This document shows, one piece after another, positions 21,909-25,553 of a DNA stretch of 25,553 nt (positions are counted from its first letter, which is position 1; each line of letters opens with the position of its first letter). Below the pieces are notes generated by a model. It ran no database searches. It was not told the origin of the DNA and saw only the letters and a program-made list of their open reading frames with translations. The position numbers were made by a program, and so were the translations under genes. Origin of the DNA: an uncultured Flavobacteriales bacterium. Lineage in GTDB: Bacteria > Bacteroidota > Bacteroidia > Flavobacteriales > Schleiferiaceae. The stretch lies in contig CAIJMB010000020.1 of the NCBI GenBank assembly GCA_903821715.1, positions 1 to 25,553 on the forward strand, in the 5' to 3' direction.

Positions 21909-23777
21909 ATGAATAATTTGTTACTATGCATCACGTTAGCTCCATTTTTGGCCTACTTCGTGGTGCTGCTGCTCCCGGCGCGGGCAGAACGCCTGATTTC
22001 GCGCTGGTCCATCGGAGCGGCACTTACTCACTTTGTCACTGTGCTTGGCGCGGTGGCGGTGTGGCTTGGGCGCGGCCGAGTACCCTGGACGGACCTCAAC
22101 CTTAGCCTGTACACGTCGTCGGACTACCAGTTCGTTATAGCAATTCACTTGGACTACATCGCGGCGGTCTTCTTGCTCTTGGGTTCAGCTCTATTTACCC
22201 TCGTGGTCACCTACAGCTCGGTCTACATGCACCGCGAAAAGGGCTACGCGCGCTTTTTTGCCAATGTGTGGTTTTTCTACATGGGCTACACGCTGACAGT
22301 CGTCGCGGGCAACTTCGAAACCCTCTTTGCCGGCTGGGAAGTCCTTGGGGTGTCGTCGTTCCTCCTCATCGCGTTCTACCGCGACCGCTACCTGCCAGTC
22401 AAGAATGCGCTGAAGGTCTTTTCGGTCTATCGAATCGCGGACGTCGGACTACTGCTCGCCATGTGGATGAGCCACCACTTCTGGCACGCCAACGTTCCGT
22501 TTACCGTGCTCGAAATGCACGACCTCGTGCGCGAACACGTGGTGGACCACGCTGGAATGGCCTGGGTAATCGGCCTCATGCTGCTACTGACCGCAATGGC
22601 CAAGTCCGCTCAGCTGCCGTTTACCACCTGGCTTCCGCGGGCGATGGAGGGCCCAACCCCCTCGAGCGCCATTTTCTACGGATCCCTGTCGGTGCACATG
22701 GGGGCCTTTATCTTGATTCGCACCCATGCGTTTTGGATGGAACTGCCTGGCTTTGCATGGATTGTGGTCGGAATCGGACTCTCCACCGCCCTCGTGGCCA
22801 CCGGAATTGCCCGAGTTCAGTCGTCGGTTAAAGCCCAGATTGCGTACGCCTCAGCGGCACAAATCGGGGTCATCTTCATTGAAATTGCGCTCGGATGGAA
22901 CACCCTTGCCTTAATTCACATTTCAGGAAACGCCCTTTTGCGAACCTACCAGCTGCTGATTTCTCCGTCGGTAGTGACCTACCAAATTCGTGAGCAGCTC
23001 TTTGGGTTTGACCCCAGTCACTCGAGCAGGGAACGAATTCTTCCGAGCCGACTTCGCGACACCCTCTACGTGCTGTCGCTCAATGAATTCAACTTGGATA
23101 CGCTCATGTACCAAAGCCTATGGAACCCATTGAAAAAAGCTGGCAAAATGCTCGGCTTTCTCACTGTGACCAGCGCCATGGCCCTATTTGGCCCGATGAT
23201 TATGGTTATGGTGGCCTTCTTGCTCCGCCCCGAATTCATGCCGGGGTGGTTGGTACCCGCTATGCCCTACGTGGCCGCATCCATTGCGGTGGCCTCGGTA
23301 CTCAAAGCGTTTTCGGAGCGCCGTCACGCGCGCTTGGCCTGGTTTCTCATCGTCATGAACCACACGTTCATTGCCTTGGCGATTGCCTTTAACGCGGACT
23401 TTGACGTGGCCTCGACCTTTTTGTATTTGGGCGGAATCTATATAGCCGCCCTCGTCGGAGTCTTTGCTCTTGAGCACATGCGGCTCCGCGAAGGCGGAAT
23501 TGACCTTACCCGTTTTCACGGACACTACTACGAATACCCGCGGACCTCGTTTGTGGTGCTGCTGGCGAGCCTCGGAATCTCCGGATTCCCCATCACCACA
23601 GCCTTTTTGGGCGAAGACTTACTCTTTGCACACATCGGAGACCATCAATTGGGTTTGGCCGTGCTGTTCGCGGTGAGCTTTGTTGTGGACGGCCTTGCCG
23701 CAATGCGGATTTTTGCTAGGCTATTCTTTGGCCCGCATTCCAAAACCTACCACGAAGTGGCCTACCGCTCTTCGTGA
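21909..23777 (+). CDS. dabB: DabB, NuoL-like membrane subunit of the inorganic carbon pump
   Basis: A 622-residue multi-spanning membrane protein related to the NuoL/MrpA antiporter subunits. It is thought to couple DabA to a cation gradient. The family's key charged residues are present: Glu144 in LFAGWEVLGVSSF and Lys232 in TAMAKSAQLPFTTWLPRAME. The segment after it reads SSAIFYGSLSVHMGAFILIR, where NuoL has its ALIHAATMV helix. The second half is unusual. An amphipathic segment resembling the NuoL lateral-helix region (FNLDTLMYQSLWNPLKKAGK, near 395-415) precedes more membrane helices and a GFPITTAFLGEDLLF motif near 560-575. It is the last gene of the operon and its stop lies 13 nt from the convergent secreted-protein gene; no terminator is visible between them. 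Confidence 0.93.
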   Translation: MNNLLLCITLAPFLAYFVVLLLPARAERLISRWSIGAALTHFVTVLGAVAVWLGRGRVPWTDLNLSLYTSSDYQFVIAIHLDYIAAVFLLLGSALFTLVVTYSSVYMHREKGYARFFANVWFFYMGYTLTVVAGNFETLFAGWEVLGVSSFLLIAFYRDRYLPVKNALKVFSVYRIADVGLLLAMWMSHHFWHANVPFTVLEMHDLVREHVVDHAGMAWVIGLMLLLTAMAKSAQLPFTTWLPRAMEGPTPSSAIFYGSLSVHMGAFILIRTHAFWMELPGFAWIVVGIGLSTALVATGIARVQSSVKAQIAYASAAQIGVIFIEIALGWNTLALIHISGNALLRTYQLLISPSVVTYQIREQLFGFDPSHSSRERILPSRLRDTLYVLSLNEFNLDTLMYQSLWNPLKKAGKMLGFLTVTSAMALFGPMIMVMVAFLLRPEFMPGWLVPAMPYVAASIAVASVLKAFSERRHARLAWFLIVMNHTFIALAIAFNADFDVASTFLYLGGIYIAALVGVFALEHMRLREGGIDLTRFHGHYYEYPRTSFVVLLASLGISGFPITTAFLGEDLLFAHIGDHQLGLAVLFAVSFVVDGLAAMRIFARLFFGPHSKTYHEVAYRSS

Positions 23778-23790
23778 GTGCGTCGCGTCC

Positions 23791-25553
23791 TTAGCGCTGT
23801 ATCAGTATGCGTTCGGCAAGCGTGCCGCTGCGAATGATGAACCAGCCATTGGGCACGTCGCTTGGAAGAACCCAAGCTTCGCCTGCGGGCCAGCTTGAGC
23901 GCACCGAGACGACCTGACCGTGGGCATTGACAACTTCAGCATGTCCGAGTTTGTGGCTGTGGTTAACGATGGTTCCGCGGCTCGGGTTTGGGCTAATCTC
24001 GAGCGAACGGGCATGGTGTTCACCCATTCCGATACCCGAAATCACCACGTTGACTGAGGCGGAATCCACGTTTCCGCAATCCCGGTAGGCATAGACCCAG
24101 GCCGTGTAGCTAGCATTGCCGGCGTACGTGTGCTGAAGGGTGTCAGTGGGCATGCTCGATGCGCTGCTGCCGTCGCCCAAGGTCCAATAGAGCGAATCGG
24201 CTCCGCTGCCAGTGAACCATAGCCACGCAGAATCGAGCGATGATCCCCAGTCGGCCCCAGCGAGTACCGCAGGGCAGGGGGTGCGGTTGATGCGGTGGGC
24301 AAAGGCGAGGCTTCCGTTGCCGCGGTCTTCAGACCACACGGCGGTGACGTCAAAGCCCGTGGTTCCGCTGAGGTGCACGCGGCCTTTGGACGCGGCGTAG
24401 GTGGCCATCGGAATCGTGTCTACCAAGGCCCCCGCTGTATCGAGAAATGCGGCGAGCAAGCGCACTGGGGTTCCGCCGTTGTTGAACCCGTCGCTGTACA
24501 CAAATACAGGCTTGCTGTCGACAAAACCCAGTTTGCCTTGAGGACTCTGGTCGCGCGAACTGATGTTGAATACGGTGCGGCCCGTGGCGCCCCACGGCAT
24601 CGCGCCGTTGCGCAGGTGCAGCTTCTGAATCATGGTGCCCATTTGACCTTGGCTGGTCGGAGTCACCTCGGCCGCCACGTACAGGTAGTCGTCGTCAGGG
24701 GCGATTCCGAGGGTCAAATTCCGCTCGTACATGTTGGCGAGTGTCGAAAACTCCTTGCCGTTCACGCCCCAGGGAAGTCCGCCCAACGGATTGATTCGCT
24801 GCACCTTGCACTGAAGGTCGAGGCCTGAAGCGGCAGCCATTCCGAAGTAGGCCGTGTCGCCGCGCTGCGTGAGCGGAAAGCGGCGGTTGCTGTACACGTA
24901 CCAGCCGTTGGTCAGCGCCTTCGGTTGGGGCCACACGCCTACTCCGGCCGCAGTATAACGTTGGGCGTAGGGCAGGGCAGAGGGGCCAAAACTGGCCCGC
25001 ACGTAGTAAATGACGAGCACGTCTCCGTTGCTGTACTCCAGCATCTCGCCGATGTTGACTTGTCCGGTTCCGGTGGGCGACGGAACCGTTACAGCCGCCG
25101 GCCACGCAAAGCTTCCGTTGGCGGCAATCTTGCGGAGCTTGGCTCCGCCGCCGTTGGCGTCAATCCAGCCGGTCATCACGTCGCCGTTGGCCAATGGTAG
25201 GAGCTTTACGTCGTATCCCTGCCCCAGGGCCACGCCTGAGGGACTCCAAACATGGTTGCCAGTGCTGTCCAGTCGGTGTACAACGGCGTCCGTGTTGCCG
25301 GTACCGGTAAAGCCAATGTAGACGTGCTCTTGCGCATCCAAGCGCATATCCCAGGTCACCGTGTAGGTGCTCATCGACGTAGTCGTGTTGAACTGCATTC
25401 CATTGGTGCCAAGGCGCGGAACCCCTTGTCCATTAAGCACTTGCAAACGTGGGCTGTAGCCGCTCGTGGTTGGTTGAAACATCACGACATACGTGCGACC
25501 GCTCGGGCCGGTGATGGCTTCTAGGTCGTCTGTCGTGCCCGTGGCTACCGGGG
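23791..25553 (-). CDS. T9SS-secreted beta-propeller/PKD protein, N-terminus beyond window
   Basis: The reading frame stays open to the right edge. The first in-window start candidates (25485 GTG, 25482 ATG) are therefore internal, and the gene is 5'-truncated; at least 586 residues are visible. The N-terminal visible part has beta-propeller-like repeats with phrases such as DAQEHVYIGFTGTGNTDAVV, LANGDVMTGWIDANGGGAK and YSNGDVLVIYYVRASFG. A PKD-like domain with two cysteines follows (about 160 to 70 residues before the end; DSLYWTLGDGSSASS, YTAWVYAYRDCG). It ends in a type A T9SS sorting domain (SLEISPNPSRGTIVN through GWFIIRSGTLAERILIQR). It is secreted and probably surface-attached. Specific function unknown. 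Confidence 0.92.
   Translation of the reverse strand, partial: PVATGTTDDLEAITGPSGRTYVVMFQPTTSGYSPRLQVLNGQGVPRLGTNGMQFNTTTSMSTYTVTWDMRLDAQEHVYIGFTGTGNTDAVVHRLDSTGNHVWSPSGVALGQGYDVKLLPLANGDVMTGWIDANGGGAKLRKIAANGSFAWPAAVTVPSPTGTGQVNIGEMLEYSNGDVLVIYYVRASFGPSALPYAQRYTAAGVGVWPQPKALTNGWYVYSNRRFPLTQRGDTAYFGMAAASGLDLQCKVQRINPLGGLPWGVNGKEFSTLANMYERNLTLGIAPDDDYLYVAAEVTPTSQGQMGTMIQKLHLRNGAMPWGATGRTVFNISSRDQSPQGKLGFVDSKPVFVYSDGFNNGGTPVRLLAAFLDTAGALVDTIPMATYAASKGRVHLSGTTGFDVTAVWSEDRGNGSLAFAHRINRTPCPAVLAGADWGSSLDSAWLWFTGSGADSLYWTLGDGSSASSMPTDTLQHTYAGNASYTAWVYAYRDCGNVDSASVNVVISGIGMGEHHARSLEISPNPSRGTIVNHSHKLGHAEVVNAHGQVVSVRSSWPAGEAWVLPSDVPNGWFIIRSGTLAERILIQR

Noticed and set aside
1..25553. CRISPR array, insertion sequence, prophage or toxin-antitoxin module
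   Set aside because: I saw no regularly spaced repeats, transposase, integrase, phage structural genes or paired small toxin/antitoxin genes on either strand.

Overview
The window looks like a chromosome segment of a Bacteroidota bacterium, probably an aquatic member of the Flavobacteriales with fairly high G+C. Four things in the sequence point there: exact TAnnTTTG promoter elements, a TonB-dependent receptor with an N-terminal carboxypeptidase-D-like domain, a secreted protein with a C-terminal type IX secretion sorting domain, and starts that lack obvious Shine-Dalgarno sequences. Genus or species cannot be read from the sequence.

Layout. 1-3726 (minus): a TonB-dependent receptor followed by a secreted beta-helix-like protein that runs off the left edge. 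3828-5211 (minus): a compact ECF sigma factor operon with a membrane protein on each side. 5263-5847 (minus): a thioredoxin-fold protein. 5994-6080 (plus): tRNA-Ser(GGA), a strong terminator and an elaborate nested palindrome. 6316-6966 (minus) and 7110-9299 (plus): a YdeI-like protein with a C-terminal CDGSH iron-sulfur motif, divergent from catalase-peroxidase KatG. A sequence matching the OxyR half-operator pattern lies between them. 9402-13646 (minus): a six-gene cluster with an FMN reductase, a receiver-like protein without its phospho-acceptor Asp, a Crp/Fnr regulator, an MFS transporter, a DUF2231-like membrane protein and an outer-membrane porin. 13693-15968 (minus): formate-tetrahydrofolate ligase and a methyltransferase. 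16049-16447 (plus): an orphan membrane-anchored protein. 16525-23777 (plus): SulP, porin, DabA, DabB. 23791 to the right edge (minus): the C-terminal part of a large T9SS-secreted beta-propeller/PKD-type protein.

The most interesting system is the plus-strand operon at 16525-23777. A SulP anion (probably bicarbonate) transporter, an outer-membrane porin, and the DabA/DabB dissolved-inorganic-carbon pump are joined by overlaps of 4 and 1 nt and a gap of 1 nt. DabA keeps the zinc ligands of the beta-carbonic-anhydrase-like site. DabB keeps the NuoL-type Glu and Lys. Together they read as an inorganic carbon uptake pathway from outer membrane to cytoplasm. No carbon-fixation enzyme is visible here, so supply of bicarbonate to anaplerotic carboxylases is a reasonable inference. 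The rest of the window combines oxidative-stress functions (KatG, CDGSH protein, thioredoxin-fold protein), one-carbon metabolism (Fhs) and surface functions (TonB receptor, two secreted proteins).
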